A program made the translations under genes and the position numbers. A stretch of 64,000 bases of DNA from G963665545 sp963665545 (GTDB lineage Bacteria; Pseudomonadota; Gammaproteobacteria; Xanthomonadales; SZUA-36): the NCBI GenBank assembly GCA_963665545.2, contig CAXXKZ010000011.1, forward strand, positions 620,001 to 684,000. The letters are read 5' to 3'. Shown piece by piece: positions 27,191-36,672 of this stretch (within the stretch, counting starts at the first letter, position 1; each line of letters starts with the position of its first letter). The notes below the pieces were generated by a model. The model saw nothing but the letters and a program-made list of their open reading frames with translations. It did no database searches and was not told the DNA's origin.

Positions 27191-28507
27191 ATGATGCGAT
27201 CACTGATTCCACTAGCGATCTTATGTTGTTCCCTCAATGTAACCGCCGCAGAGTGGCTGGATCATTCCGTTGACAGTGATTTTGACCACCTGACGTCACT
27301 CTATCATTTTCTCCATCAGCATCCGGAACTGGCATTTCGGGAAAAGGAAACGGCGAGTCGGATAGCGCAAGAATTCCAAGAAATAGGCCTGGAAGTGATG
27401 AAAGGAATTGGCAAAACTGGCGTCATAGCGTTTCTGCGTAACGGCGAAGGACCATTGATGATGATGCGCGCACCGATCGATGCATTGCCCATCGAGGAAA
27501 AATCAGGGCTGTCATTTTCTTCCAGCGTCCGAGGCGTGGGCTACGACAACGCAACGCAAGTATGGATTTCGCATGCCTGTGGTCATGATTCAGACGCCAC
27601 TGCATTGGTGGGTGCGGCACGACAGCTCAATGCAATAAAGGACCTCTGGCGGGGGACCGTGGTCTTTGTAGCCCAGCCGGCCGACGAGATTGGCGAAGGG
27701 GCAAAAGCAATGGTCAATGACGGGTTGATTGATCGTATCGGTCACCCTGACTACATGATTGGATACCATAATCTGCCGCAATTTGAATCCGGAACAATAG
27801 CGTGGGTACCATTCGACAAAGCTGCGATTGCCGGCATCAACTTGGTGGACATCACCGTTTATGGCGAGCCAGGGCACAGCATCTGGCCACACAAGGCGAA
27901 AGACCCGGTGGTGCTCGCCGCCCAGATCGTGATCAATCTGCAGGCCCTGATCTCGCGTGAAACCGACCCAATGGACTCAGCGCAAATAACGGTGGGTGCA
28001 ATTAACGGAGGTGCCACTCACACGAGTATTCCGGCTGAAGTTCAATTGCGACTCAGTGTGCGGGCGGTTGAAAGCGCGACCCAGGAACGCATCAACGAGA
28101 GCATCAAACGCCTGGCAGAGCACCAGGCGCTTGCTTACGGCATGCCTGAAGACAGATTACCGGTCGTCACCGTTCAACCAGGAACCATGGCCTTCAAGAA
28201 TGACGAGTATTTGTCGAAGCTGGCCGTATCAGGAATCAGCGAGATGATTGGCGAGAGCAATGTTGAAAGAGACCAACCGTCTCTCGCGGGAGAGGAATTT
28301 GCCACCTATCGTACCGACAGCCCTGAATCAAAACTGTTTTACTTTTGGGTTGGAAGCACTGATCCCAAAGTGCTGGCGGCCAGTGAGGCGGGTGAAATCA
28401 AGGCCCCGGCATTACACACACCGGTCTATGCCCCTGATGCAGATGTGTCGATAAAAACTGCCGTCAAGGCACTGGTGGGCATTGCCCTGAAGGCGTTGGA
28501 AAAATAG
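27191..28507 (+). CDS. Exported M20-family amidohydrolase (aminoacylase/hippuricase-like)
   Basis: A 438-residue M20D peptidase-family hydrolase with a signal peptide (MRSLIPLAILCCSLNVTAAE) starting at one of two adjacent ATGs. Metal ligands are recognisable: HACGHDSD (Cys and His), QPADEIGEGA (Glu), YHNLPQFESG (His) and ALHTPVYAPDAD (His). The usual RADIDALP motif reads RAPIDALP, and the Asp-Gly-His after HACGHD is altered. The family hydrolyses N-acyl amino acids such as hippurate; this one would act outside the cytoplasm. It is divergent from dbpA. Confidence 0.85.
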   Translation: MMRSLIPLAILCCSLNVTAAEWLDHSVDSDFDHLTSLYHFLHQHPELAFREKETASRIAQEFQEIGLEVMKGIGKTGVIAFLRNGEGPLMMMRAPIDALPIEEKSGLSFSSSVRGVGYDNATQVWISHACGHDSDATALVGAARQLNAIKDLWRGTVVFVAQPADEIGEGAKAMVNDGLIDRIGHPDYMIGYHNLPQFESGTIAWVPFDKAAIAGINLVDITVYGEPGHSIWPHKAKDPVVLAAQIVINLQALISRETDPMDSAQITVGAINGGATHTSIPAEVQLRLSVRAVESATQERINESIKRLAEHQALAYGMPEDRLPVVTVQPGTMAFKNDEYLSKLAVSGISEMIGESNVERDQPSLAGEEFATYRTDSPESKLFYFWVGSTDPKVLAASEAGEIKAPALHTPVYAPDADVSIKTAVKALVGIALKALEK

Positions 28508-28565
28508 TGTGGCCCGGCCGGCGCCCAGCGCCGATGACCCTCGTCATCACCATGGGCCATCACCA

Positions 28566-30197
28566 TCAGCCCAGGGTTGCCATAAATCCGGGCGCCTGGC
28601 GGTGATTCGTTGCTTGCTCATAGCCGTAGGCAACCTTCAGCAATGTCGGCTCGCTCCACCTCACGCCGAAGAATGAAACGCCGATCGGCAGTCCGGAAAC
28701 AAAACCCATGGGAATCGAGATGTCGGGATAACCAGCGATGGCAGCGAGGCCGGCGCTCGTGCCGCCACTGAGGTTGTCGCCCATAATGTGGTCGATGACC
28801 CATGCCGGGTCCCTGGTTGGCGCGACGATGGCATCGAGCCTGTGCGCGTTGATCACTGCATCGATACCTTCATTGCGAGCCTGGTGCTGCAGGGTTCGGA
28901 CATCTTCGAGGTACTCGGGGTCGGTGAGCGACCCGGCCTGTTGTGAGGCGAGTAGCAGTTCTTGTCCGAAAAAGGGCATTTCGAGATTTCGATTCTTTTT
29001 GTTGAAAGTGATTAGCTCAGAGAGACTTCTTATTGGCGCATTCGGGCCCAGACTCTCGAAATATTTGTTGATGTTGGCCTTGAACTCAACGTTGAGCATG
29101 CGCATCTGCATGGCCGAAAACGCGTTCGTGTTGTCCAGGCTGGGGATGTTGGCCGGGTCGATCACTTCGACCCCGGCGGCCTTCATGTCCTCGACAGCCC
29201 GATCGAAGGCAGCCAGAACGCGCTTATCAAAGCCTGGAAAGTTACGCGCGACACCGATACGGGCACCGCGTAATCCATTTGGATCCAGAAACTGGGTGTA
29301 GTCGCTGTGGTAATTGCTATCGCTGGCAAAAGTCGCTTCGTCCCTTGGGTCGACACCTGTAATGGCGCCAAGCAGAGCTGCAGCATCTGACAAGGTGCGT
29401 GCCATGGGTCCGGCGGTATCCTGCGAATGCGAGATCGGAATGATCCCGGAACGGCTCCATAGTCCGACACTTGGTTTAATGCCCACAACGCCGTTGATCG
29501 AGGCAGGGCACATGATCGACCCGCCGGTTTCTGTGCCGATCGCAAGCGCTACAAGGTTTGCAGAAGCGGCAACGCCGGAGCCAGAACTGGATCCACAGGG
29601 TGTTCTGTTGAGCGCGTATGGGTTTCGGCATTGGCCGCCACGTGCGCTCCAGCCGCTTGAGGCCTTGAAACCTCGCCAGTATGCCCACTCGCTCATATTG
29701 GCCTTGGCGAGGATGATGGCGCCGGCCTCGCGCAGCTTTTGGGCAACGTAGGAGTCCCGTGGCGGGATTGATCCTTCCAGCGCCAGCGAGCCCGCTGTTG
29801 TGGTCATCTGGTCGTGGGTATCGATGTTGTCCTTTATGGCAACCGGGATTCCATGCAGGGGGCCACGCGCTCCGCTCACCCTGCGTTCCGCATCCAGCCG
29901 GTCCGCGATTGTCAGTGCCTCGGGGTTGGTCTCAATGATGGCGTGTAATTCAGGACCCTGGCGATTGAGTACCCCGATGCGACGCAGGTACAACTCCGTG
30001 ATCGAGCGCGCCGTGAGCATCCCTGACGCCATGCCTTGTTGAAGTTCGGTGATGGTCGCTTCATGGAGAGCGAAGCCTTCGTCCACAAATTGGGACCTGG
30101 TGGGGCACTTTTCCTGGGTCTCGGCACTAACCATCTGACCGCTGAGCAATGATGCACTGCCTACCGCTGAGTACCCGAGAAATTTTCTACGGTCCAT
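28566..30197 (-). CDS. Exported amidase-signature hydrolase
   Basis: A 543-residue amidase-signature enzyme. The Ser-cisSer-Lys triad is complete: K122 in VAIKDNID, the Ser run in CGSSSGSG (201-208) and the nucleophile S227 in GTETGGSIMC. The N-terminus DRRKFLGYSAVGSASLLSG has the look of a twin-arginine signal. Substrates in this family are varied amides and cannot be deduced. It converges with the M20 amidohydrolase gene, 58 bases apart, giving two exported amide hydrolases side by side. Confidence 0.9.
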   Translation of the reverse strand: MDRRKFLGYSAVGSASLLSGQMVSAETQEKCPTRSQFVDEGFALHEATITELQQGMASGMLTARSITELYLRRIGVLNRQGPELHAIIETNPEALTIADRLDAERRVSGARGPLHGIPVAIKDNIDTHDQMTTTAGSLALEGSIPPRDSYVAQKLREAGAIILAKANMSEWAYWRGFKASSGWSARGGQCRNPYALNRTPCGSSSGSGVAASANLVALAIGTETGGSIMCPASINGVVGIKPSVGLWSRSGIIPISHSQDTAGPMARTLSDAAALLGAITGVDPRDEATFASDSNYHSDYTQFLDPNGLRGARIGVARNFPGFDKRVLAAFDRAVEDMKAAGVEVIDPANIPSLDNTNAFSAMQMRMLNVEFKANINKYFESLGPNAPIRSLSELITFNKKNRNLEMPFFGQELLLASQQAGSLTDPEYLEDVRTLQHQARNEGIDAVINAHRLDAIVAPTRDPAWVIDHIMGDNLSGGTSAGLAAIAGYPDISIPMGFVSGLPIGVSFFGVRWSEPTLLKVAYGYEQATNHRQAPGFMATLG

Positions 30198-30752
30198 GGC
30201 GAGGCCCCCAACATTCAGTTACTGACCAGAAAGTATAACCAAATGGTAGGGGGCTTCGAAGCCAATGTGTTCAAAGTAGCCACGAATTTATTGGCCCATA
30301 TGTTGTATCACGAGGCAAGAATGACAACATTACGGGCACAACAAGCGATCGGTGGTGACCTCGCAGGTCGGTTGTGGAAACTGCGCCAAGAACAGGGGTT
30401 GGCCTATACGGTGTTGACGAGAGGATCACCGCGACAGTAGACCAACCACTGACTTTTGTTTATATTGCCCCGCCGGTGAGAAGCACGAGAGGTCATACCG
30501 CGCAAAGAAGATCAGAACTTCGCCGTATCGTCGGTGACCCTTGCGCCCGAAAGGATTAGACATGGAAAATAAATCTTATTGGCGGCGTCAGCCCCAAGTC
30601 CAGCCGTATGCTTCCCCCGGTCAACATTCCATGCCTCAGCTACTTGGTTTCCACTGTCTTGGTTTCCGTAGCCTGATAGGCGTTCCACTGCAGTGATTGA
30701 GCTGCGAAGTAGGAGTCAAGATGAATAACTCCAACAGTCGTTGGGTAAGTGA
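30198..30752. other. Gap with only doubtful small frames
   Basis: No family-level gene is recognised. A frame at 30243-30440 (65 codons) and another starting at ATG 30562 after AAAGGA (44 codons, to 30696) are open but show no conserved features. The stretch separates the amidase from the disrupted L-domain gene and probably includes that gene's promoter. Confidence 0.4.
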
Positions 30753-30984
30753 ATGAAAGCGTCCAGGAGAAAGCAGCCGCTCAATCCAAAAGTGCTTTTA
30801 GTAGCTGGACTAATTTTTTTGGCCCCGCAGGTTGTATTTGGCCAAGTCTGCAGCCAACCAGATATTTCACTATTTGGTCAGGCCGAAGTCGACAGTTTTC
30901 AGACGACATTCGGACCCTGTAACGAGGTCATTGGTGATCTAACAATTTTTGGGCTAATCTTTGGCAGCAGTGGAGTTATGATCG

Positions 30985-32345
30985 AATCTGGTGTTTGAGC
31001 AGTTGAAAAAAAGCGGCGTATCTGGTTGATTTGTTGTTACCAAACTTCAAAGCAACCAAAGGAGATACGCCACTATGAACAAGAATAATGTTATTGAACT
31101 GGAACGTCGAGCAATCAGTGCCGATCCGTTGACCGAATTGCTCAAAGAAGGCGCCCGGAAGCTGCTCGCCGAAGCGGTGGAAAGTGAAGTCCAGGAGCTG
31201 CTGGCCAAGTATCAGGATTGGCGTACCGAATCAGGTCATGCCGGTGTGGTGCGCAACGGTTACCTGCCAGAACGTGAGTTGCAGACCGGCCTGGGACCGA
31301 TCCGGGTGAGAATTCCCAAGGTGCGCTCGAAGACCGGTGAAGCAGTGAGTTTTCAGTCGGTGCTGGTGCCGCCATATGTGCGCAAGACAGCGACTTTCGA
31401 GGCAGCCATTCCGTGGTTGTACCTCAAAGGGGTATCCAGCGGTGAGATGGCTGAGGCGTTGCGGGTACTGGTGGGCCCGCAGGCACAGGGTCTGTCGGCC
31501 AGCACGGTATCCCGCCTGAAACAGGTATGGGCGGAGGAATATCGAGCGTGGAGCCAGCGTCGCCTGGGACAGGACCGGTGGGTGTATGTCTGGGCTGATG
31601 GTGTCTACAGTGGGCTGCGGGCGGAGGATGCCAAGCTCTGCGCGCTGGTGATCATTGGTGTCAATGAACGCGGCGAAAAACATTTTCTGGCGATTGAGGA
31701 CGGGGTGCGAGAATCGACTCAGAGTTGGCGTGAGGTGTTGCTGAATCTGAAGTCGCGCGGCATGAGCGCCCCACAACTGGCGATTGGTGATGGTGCGATG
31801 GGTTTTTGGGCGGCGCTGGATGAAATCTTTCCGGCCAGCCGCCAGCAACGCTGCTGGATGCACAAGACCATGAATGTACTGAATTGTTTGCCGAAATCCG
31901 CACAACCCAAAGCCAAGCAGGCCCTGCACGCCATCTGGCAGGCGGAAACCAAGGATGATGCAAACAAGGCGTTTGATTTGTTTATTGAGATCTTTGAGGC
32001 GAAATACCCGAAAGCGACGAGCTGTTTGCTCAAGGATCGGGATGAACTGTTGGCATTTTATGATTTTCCGGCCCAACACTGGCAGAGCATCCGGACCAGC
32101 AACCCGATTGAATCCACCTTTGCCACCATCCGCCACCGGACCAAAAGATCCAAAGGTTGTCTGACGCGCAATGGCATGTTGCATATGATGTTCAAATTGA
32201 GCCAGTGTGCGGAAAAGAAATGGCGCCGGCTACGCGGCTTTGATTACCTGGCCAAGGTGATTACGGGGGTGAAATTCAAAGATGGGATCGAGGTAAAAGA
32301 GATTGATCAGGTCGCCGCTTGAATCAAATGGCTAAACACCAGATT
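30985..32345 (+). mobile_element. IS256-family insertion sequence
   Basis: About 1361 bases with related terminal inverted repeats. Both ends begin AATCTGGTGTTT, and similarity continues to AAGCGGCG about 34 bases in. It carries a single full-length transposase. The expected 8-base target duplication is not apparent: GTTATGATCG on the left against TGACAATAGC on the right. It lies inside the L-domain gene. Confidence 0.85.
31075..32322 (+). CDS. IS256-family DDE transposase
   Basis: A 415-residue Mutator-type transposase. The catalytic triad regions are intact: YVWADGVYSG (Asp), LAIGDGAMGFWAAL (Asp) and TSNPIESTFATIRHRTKRSK (Glu). CWMHKTMNVLNCLPK is also characteristic. The coding frame is uninterrupted, so the element may still move. 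GGAGA precedes the ATG. Confidence 0.95.
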   Translation: MNKNNVIELERRAISADPLTELLKEGARKLLAEAVESEVQELLAKYQDWRTESGHAGVVRNGYLPERELQTGLGPIRVRIPKVRSKTGEAVSFQSVLVPPYVRKTATFEAAIPWLYLKGVSSGEMAEALRVLVGPQAQGLSASTVSRLKQVWAEEYRAWSQRRLGQDRWVYVWADGVYSGLRAEDAKLCALVIIGVNERGEKHFLAIEDGVRESTQSWREVLLNLKSRGMSAPQLAIGDGAMGFWAALDEIFPASRQQRCWMHKTMNVLNCLPKSAQPKAKQALHAIWQAETKDDANKAFDLFIEIFEAKYPKATSCLLKDRDELLAFYDFPAQHWQSIRTSNPIESTFATIRHRTKRSKGCLTRNGMLHMMFKLSQCAEKKWRRLRGFDYLAKVITGVKFKDGIEVKEIDQVAA

Positions 32346-33339
32346 TGACAATAGCTCGCAGCAGTGACGTCGTAAACATAGATGGCATTCAAGACTTGGA
32401 ATCCGTTGGGGGGACGCTGGAGCTTCGGTCCCTGGACAATTTACTCGACATCAATGGGCTTAACGCCCTAATTCAAGTCAATGGCTCGCTGGTCCTTGAG
32501 GATTTGGGTTCGATCACCAACATTGACGCACTATCCAATCTCTCGCTAGTCGGAGGTGAAGTTGAATTCCATGGGTTAGGTAACTTGATGAACATCAATG
32601 GCTTGTCAGGGTTGTCCACGGTAGGCGGTGGAATTTCCATTCACAATATTAGCAACCTAACCACACTTCAGCCACTGGCGAACATTGAAACATTTTCGGG
32701 ACCTATACTTATTGGCTCGCTGCCCATTGAGAACCTGGCCGGACTGGAGAACTTCGATTCCTTGGGCTATGACATAGATATCGAGTGGTGCTTAAACTTG
32801 AAATCACTCGAAGGGTTTCCCCCAAGCGTTTCAAACCTAGGGGGAGGATTGAGTATCTATAAAAACGCTGCTCTAACGGATATATCTGCATTGTCGAATG
32901 TGAATTCGATTGGTGGCACTCTCAATATCCGATCCAACAACAGCCTCAAGACACTTTCTGGCCTGGACAGCCTGATTAGGGTGCACCAATTCGTCTTTGT
33001 TTGGCAAAACCCAGTACTACTGGATTGCAGACCATTGATTCCGTTGCTCGACAATGTTGACGACGAAATTCCTGGCCCTGGCCTAGGTGACATTCCTGAT
33101 GTGGGCTTAGAAGTTGTCATTTCGGAGAACCAGGCAACATGCAATTCGATTGAACTCTTTGGAGACTTGGTCTCATGGGGTGACTTCGATTGACATGTCA
33201 CAGCGCGCCAAATCTGTTTTGTGGCAGCCCCACACAGGTTTGCACTCACACCAGTGCTCACTCCCAAAGGCTGTTTAACAATTGTAGTTTTTGCTCTGCC
33301 CATTCTTCTGTAGCACACATATCGATTATCGCGATGCTT

Positions 33340-34020
33340 TCAGGGATCTGAAAAAAAAGCTTTGATACTCGCAGAACGTAAAATGTACCGTCCAAACAAG
33401 ATTAAGGAAACGAAAATAACAATTACAACGACCCATTCAGTAATCGAGTTGCGATAGCCGCGCACAAAACTCACAATCATCTCATATAGAAGTATTACTG
33501 CTACCACTATAAACCCGCCACCTGTCAGGATTCGTGACCAATCTTTCCGCAACAATATTCCATAAAAACATAAGGAGAACGGTATCCAAACAGCGAGTGG
33601 TATGGTCAATTCCCGTAGCCAATCGCGTTCAAATAATACTTGCCAGGCAATCCCAAATAACCCAAAGATAAATACAATTCCCAACAGGAACACAAGCAAA
33701 ATTATCGTCACAGGCCACGTTCCCGAAGAAGAATTATTGTCATCTGCCCGTAATTTTCCCCCAATCGCCAGCTTGCGGCTGCCCCAAAACAGCAGGTGGC
33801 CTGCCAGCCAAATCGCCAATACGATGGGCACCAACACAATTCCGGGAGGGTGGCCGCCTTTGGCCGATGCAAGCAAAATACATACACAGGCGCCAATAAT
33901 TGCCCAAACAATATGTAGCCAACGAAAAGGGGCTTTTAAGTAATCAGTGCCCAAGTTCGACTGAGTATTTGACAATGGCTTTGAACCGGCGGTGGAGAAA
34001 AAGAGGCTACCCTCGATCAC
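33340..34020 (-). CDS. Multi-pass membrane protein, unknown
   Basis: A 226-residue protein with about six hydrophobic helices, for example WLHIVWAIIGACVCILLAS, PVTIILLVFLLGIVFIFGLF and WVVVIVIFVSLILFGRYIL. The start is uncertain; a GTG at 34020 gives the full frame. It precedes no obvious partner; upstream on the same strand is a glycosyltransferase 25 bases away, so they may be cotranscribed. No family is recognised. Confidence 0.6.
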   Translation of the reverse strand: MIEGSLFFSTAGSKPLSNTQSNLGTDYLKAPFRWLHIVWAIIGACVCILLASAKGGHPPGIVLVPIVLAIWLAGHLLFWGSRKLAIGGKLRADDNNSSSGTWPVTIILLVFLLGIVFIFGLFGIAWQVLFERDWLRELTIPLAVWIPFSLCFYGILLRKDWSRILTGGGFIVVAVILLYEMIVSFVRGYRNSITEWVVVIVIFVSLILFGRYILRSASIKAFFSDP

Positions 34021-34045
34021 GTGCTGGGCAGTTCAGTGACCTGCG

Positions 34046-35098
34046 CTAAAACTCGTTGATACGTTTCTTCATTAATTCTGGCGCAATCCGGGTCAGCAAC
34101 TGCCCAAACAGTGAAAGAGAATGGTATGCCAAAACAATCACAATGGCAGCGGGCAGAGCCGCCCTTGACAATGCCACCTCATGACGGTGATTCACGACTC
34201 TTCCAGTGGATGATTGAACACTTTGACACCAGGTGCCAAGCGTCTGCAAGAGTGTCAGCTGGCCGGATTCGCGCTCGCGCAGTCCGCGGTCACGACCATT
34301 GGATAGCGCTTTTTTGGCGAATGCCCGTGGTGGCGGATGACTCACTTGCGCCGCTGTTGCGCGATAAATCGCAATATCGTTATCCCGCAACTCCACGGCA
34401 AGGCGCCAGCAACTACCGCGCGCAATGCCCTCGATTTCCGCCGGAAATGGATGTTGCTGAAATACTTTTCTGCGAAAAGCTATGTTGTTGGCAAACAGGC
34501 TCCGGGTTTTGCGTAAGTCCGGTTTTGAATCCCTCAAAGGGAAAAACCAAAAGAGGGCGAATGTCTTTGCGTATAAATTGTACGGGTCCACATAGGTATT
34601 ACCGCCAACCACCTGAACTTCAGATCGTGCAAAAGGCGCAATTATGCCCCGCAACCAGCCGGACTCAGGTACAACATCACTGTCAATGAAAATCAATAGA
34701 TCTCCGCTGGCGTGTCTGGCGCCCATGTTTTTGAGTTCATAGTATTGCTTCTGCCCGCCCCCGGCACCCAAAATCTTGGTGCAAAAGTCCTTGTTGTCAG
34801 CCCCCATTTCCTCCCTTATGATCACTCCAATAGCCCCAGGGTCCAGCTTCTGTTCATCATATAACACGAACATTTCACAGGGCGGCAGGTGAGTGAACTC
34901 CATATCCTCTTCCCGCATCGCATTAACCTGCGCGGCCAATTCTCGGAGCATTGATCTGCAACGACCGAGGTTTGAGGTCTTGGCATTCTCCCATTCAAGA
35001 ATGAATGACAGGCGCAACGGCTTGTGTTGAGATTGATCTGCCTTCATCTGCGTGGTGGTGTCAGCTTGCACTGCTGTCGATTGAAATGGGTGACGCAT
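34046..35098 (-). CDS. Family 2 glycosyltransferase
   Basis: A 350-residue protein from the ATG of MRHPFQS; an in-frame extension to 35164 is hydrophobic but has no clear start signal, and the ATG of MKADQSQ is an alternative. The GT-A core is visible with LSFILEWENAK, KNMGARHASGDLLIFIDSDV (DxD) and NNIAFRRKVF. A hydrophobic segment near the C-terminus may contact the membrane. It would transfer a sugar from a nucleotide donor to an unidentified acceptor. The neighbouring gene is another glycosyltransferase. Confidence 0.75.
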   Translation of the reverse strand: MRHPFQSTAVQADTTTQMKADQSQHKPLRLSFILEWENAKTSNLGRCRSMLRELAAQVNAMREEDMEFTHLPPCEMFVLYDEQKLDPGAIGVIIREEMGADNKDFCTKILGAGGGQKQYYELKNMGARHASGDLLIFIDSDVVPESGWLRGIIAPFARSEVQVVGGNTYVDPYNLYAKTFALFWFFPLRDSKPDLRKTRSLFANNIAFRRKVFQQHPFPAEIEGIARGSCWRLAVELRDNDIAIYRATAAQVSHPPPRAFAKKALSNGRDRGLRERESGQLTLLQTLGTWCQSVQSSTGRVVNHRHEVALSRAALPAAIVIVLAYHSLSLFGQLLTRIAPELMKKRINEF

Positions 35099-35321
35099 TA
35101 TCAAAATGTTATATGAGTGGAAAAAAATGCACAAAAAAATAAACTTTGGGCATAGCCCCCACATCTTGCCATTTGGTCAGAAGCACTTCGGTAACGCCGG
35201 CCGCCGTTCCAGAAGCAATTCGCCTGGGCCAATCGCTGACAATGAAAAACTTTCCCGGGGTCCCTCTCTACTGAGCCTTTGCCGGAACGAACAGCTCAGT
35301 GCCTAGACGGTTTCGGCTTGC

Positions 35322-36253
35322 TCAAGGGGATGTAACACGTGCAGTTTTGATAAGGCTCATCGACCAACGTGCCAGCCTGCTACGCCAGTTTTGTGGGGTG
35401 GCGCGAAACACCTCTGAACTGAGATGCAAGTCGAGCTCGATATTCCGCGCTACATGTCTGGGGTGTTTGAGGGGAAATGCAACGGGGTCGGTTCGGACCG
35501 CTGCGCGCCAGTGGCTGACGTTCGCAGTATGTGTGCTTCTCTGGTCAAACCCGATGTTGGTCACCAGATTGGCGTTGGGGACGATGTTGAGGCCATGGTT
35601 CATCCAAACACTCAAGCGCCACGGGTAGCCCCAGCTATCCAACTCGCCACGCTTGGCCATGCCAAATTGCCGAAGCCAGTGGTCGGCAACCGCAGGTGTT
35701 TCCTGAAAGACTTGCAACCATTGTGTTGATTTGTCAAACGCTTCCATACTTCCATCGTACCGCTCCCATGCGCGCTTCCAGCTGGCCCATCCCCACAGGA
35801 GGTTATAGACCGAGAACGCGTAAGAAAAACCTCGATGGAATTTTGCTCCCAGGTAGCCGTCGGCGCCGATCGACATGATGCGCTCGTCGTCTCGAAATCG
35901 GTCCAAGAGCTCGGCACAAAATGGAAAGAAACTGGGGTCGGGGAAACAGTCATCTTCCAAAATTATGCCTTCTGGCACCTGTTCAAAAAACCACGAGATC
36001 GCTGAACTCACGGCCGTCTTGCACCCAAGGTTTGAATCTCTGAACAAGGTCTGCAATTCGCAGGGCCAATCGACCCGGGCGGCGATCTCTCTGGCCTCTT
36101 GCACTTGCGCTGGCTCACCGATGCGGCCGGCACGCGGTCCGTCTGCAGCTATGAAAAGCCGCTTGGGGCGCGCCTCACGTATCCTCTGGAATACCCGTGT
36201 GCTTAGGTCCGGGCGATTAAAAATCAGGAAAGAACGGGCGGTGTTTGAAACAT
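35322..36253 (-). pseudogene. Glycosyltransferase-like protein with 5' frameshift
   Basis: About 310 residues of a nucleotide-sugar-transferase-like family. Conserved pieces include FLIFNRPDLSTRVFQRIREA, LFIAADGPR, IILEDDCFPDPSFFPFC and LLWGWASWKRAWERYDG. The expected start ATG at 36253 encodes MFQTPPVLS and then TGA. Adding one T in the run opposite AAA 36229-36231 gives MFQTPPVLFLIFNRPDLS, the normal family N-terminus. A TTG start at 36320 keeps the frame open but gives an unrelated leader. This makes a single-base loss in a homopolymer the likeliest explanation. Confidence 0.8.
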
Positions 36254-36311
36254 GGATTGTTGGCTCCTGTTTCAGTCGTCTCGTGGAACAGTGCACATCT
36301 TGTGCCGGATA

Positions 36312-36339
36312 CCATAACATGGTGTGGGTGTCTCCAATT
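36312..36339. repeat. Direct repeat 1 near a truncated gene
   Basis: CCATAACATGGTGTGGGTGTCTCCAATT, quoted here as two overlapping parts CCATAACATGGTGTGG and GGGTGTCTCCAATT, recurs with small changes at 36346-36372. The function is unknown, possibly the end of a mobile element. Confidence 0.55.
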
Positions 36340-36345
36340 GGCCTC

Positions 36346-36372
36346 CCATAACGTGCCTGGGTGTCTCCAATT
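36346..36372. repeat. Direct repeat 2, touching the truncated gene's stop
   Basis: CCATAACGTGCCTGG followed by GTGTCTCCAATT; 27 bases closely matching 36312-36339. Its last bases form the stop codon of the short secreted frame that follows. Confidence 0.55.
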
Positions 36373-36469
36373 AGTCAGCAATGGTTTCCATTTCCGGCTG
36401 AGCCTGGGCAATGGATGTACTCAGGATAAGGATGGCGATCAAACCTGTCGCGGATATGCTTTTGCTCAT
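36371..36469 (-). pseudogene. Truncated secreted-protein gene: signal peptide only
   Basis: A 32-codon frame with a good ribosome site (GAGG, 5-6 bases before ATG). It encodes a convincing signal peptide (SATGLIAILILSTSIAQAQ) plus only eight further residues before TAA. The stop lies in the 36346-36372 repeat, so the rest of the gene was probably replaced when that sequence arrived. The original function cannot be known. Confidence 0.55.
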
Positions 36470-36603
36470 GATGACCTCGGAATTGAATTCCTGAACGGCA
36501 AGGTGATGAGCAAGCGGCCGGGCTGCAACAGAGTTGCGACGGAATGGTTTCCTGCTGCGAACGGGTCACAATGATGCTCCTTTGAACGGTCAGCCTTTGG
36601 CTC

Positions 36604-36632
36604 TTGACATTCTGTGGCATGGGGCCGATTTT
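36604..36632 (+). promoter_or_regulatory. Candidate sigma-70 promoter for the serine hydrolase
   Basis: TTGACA at 36604-36609, a 17-base spacer, then GATTTT at 36627-36632. The -35 is perfect and the -10 is weak. The ATG of the beta-lactamase-like gene lies 41 bases downstream, with AAGGAG in between. Confidence 0.45.
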
Positions 36633-36672
36633 GGCTTGGCTGGACGGACTAGATTCGTGAAGGAGTTTTTTG

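Larger units (their letters stand above)
30753..33193 (+). pseudogene. Receptor-L-domain/leucine-rich-repeat secreted protein split by an IS256-family element
   Basis: Two halves of one gene flank the insertion sequence. The left half (30753-30984) has a signal peptide (VLLVAGLIFLAPQVVFG) and the start of the domain (NEVIGDLTIFG). The right half (32346-33193) consists of repeated units of about 20-25 residues such as VGGTLELRSLDNLLDINGL and LSTVGGGISIHNISNLT, the pattern of bacterial receptor-L-domain proteins, and ends with a Cys-containing tail. Each half alone lacks either export signal or repeats, so the product is lost. Surface adhesion or recognition is the usual guess for the family. 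Confidence 0.85.

Noticed and set aside
31231..32184. Long minus-strand open frame inside the IS256 element
   Set aside because: It is antisense to an intact transposase with all catalytic motifs.
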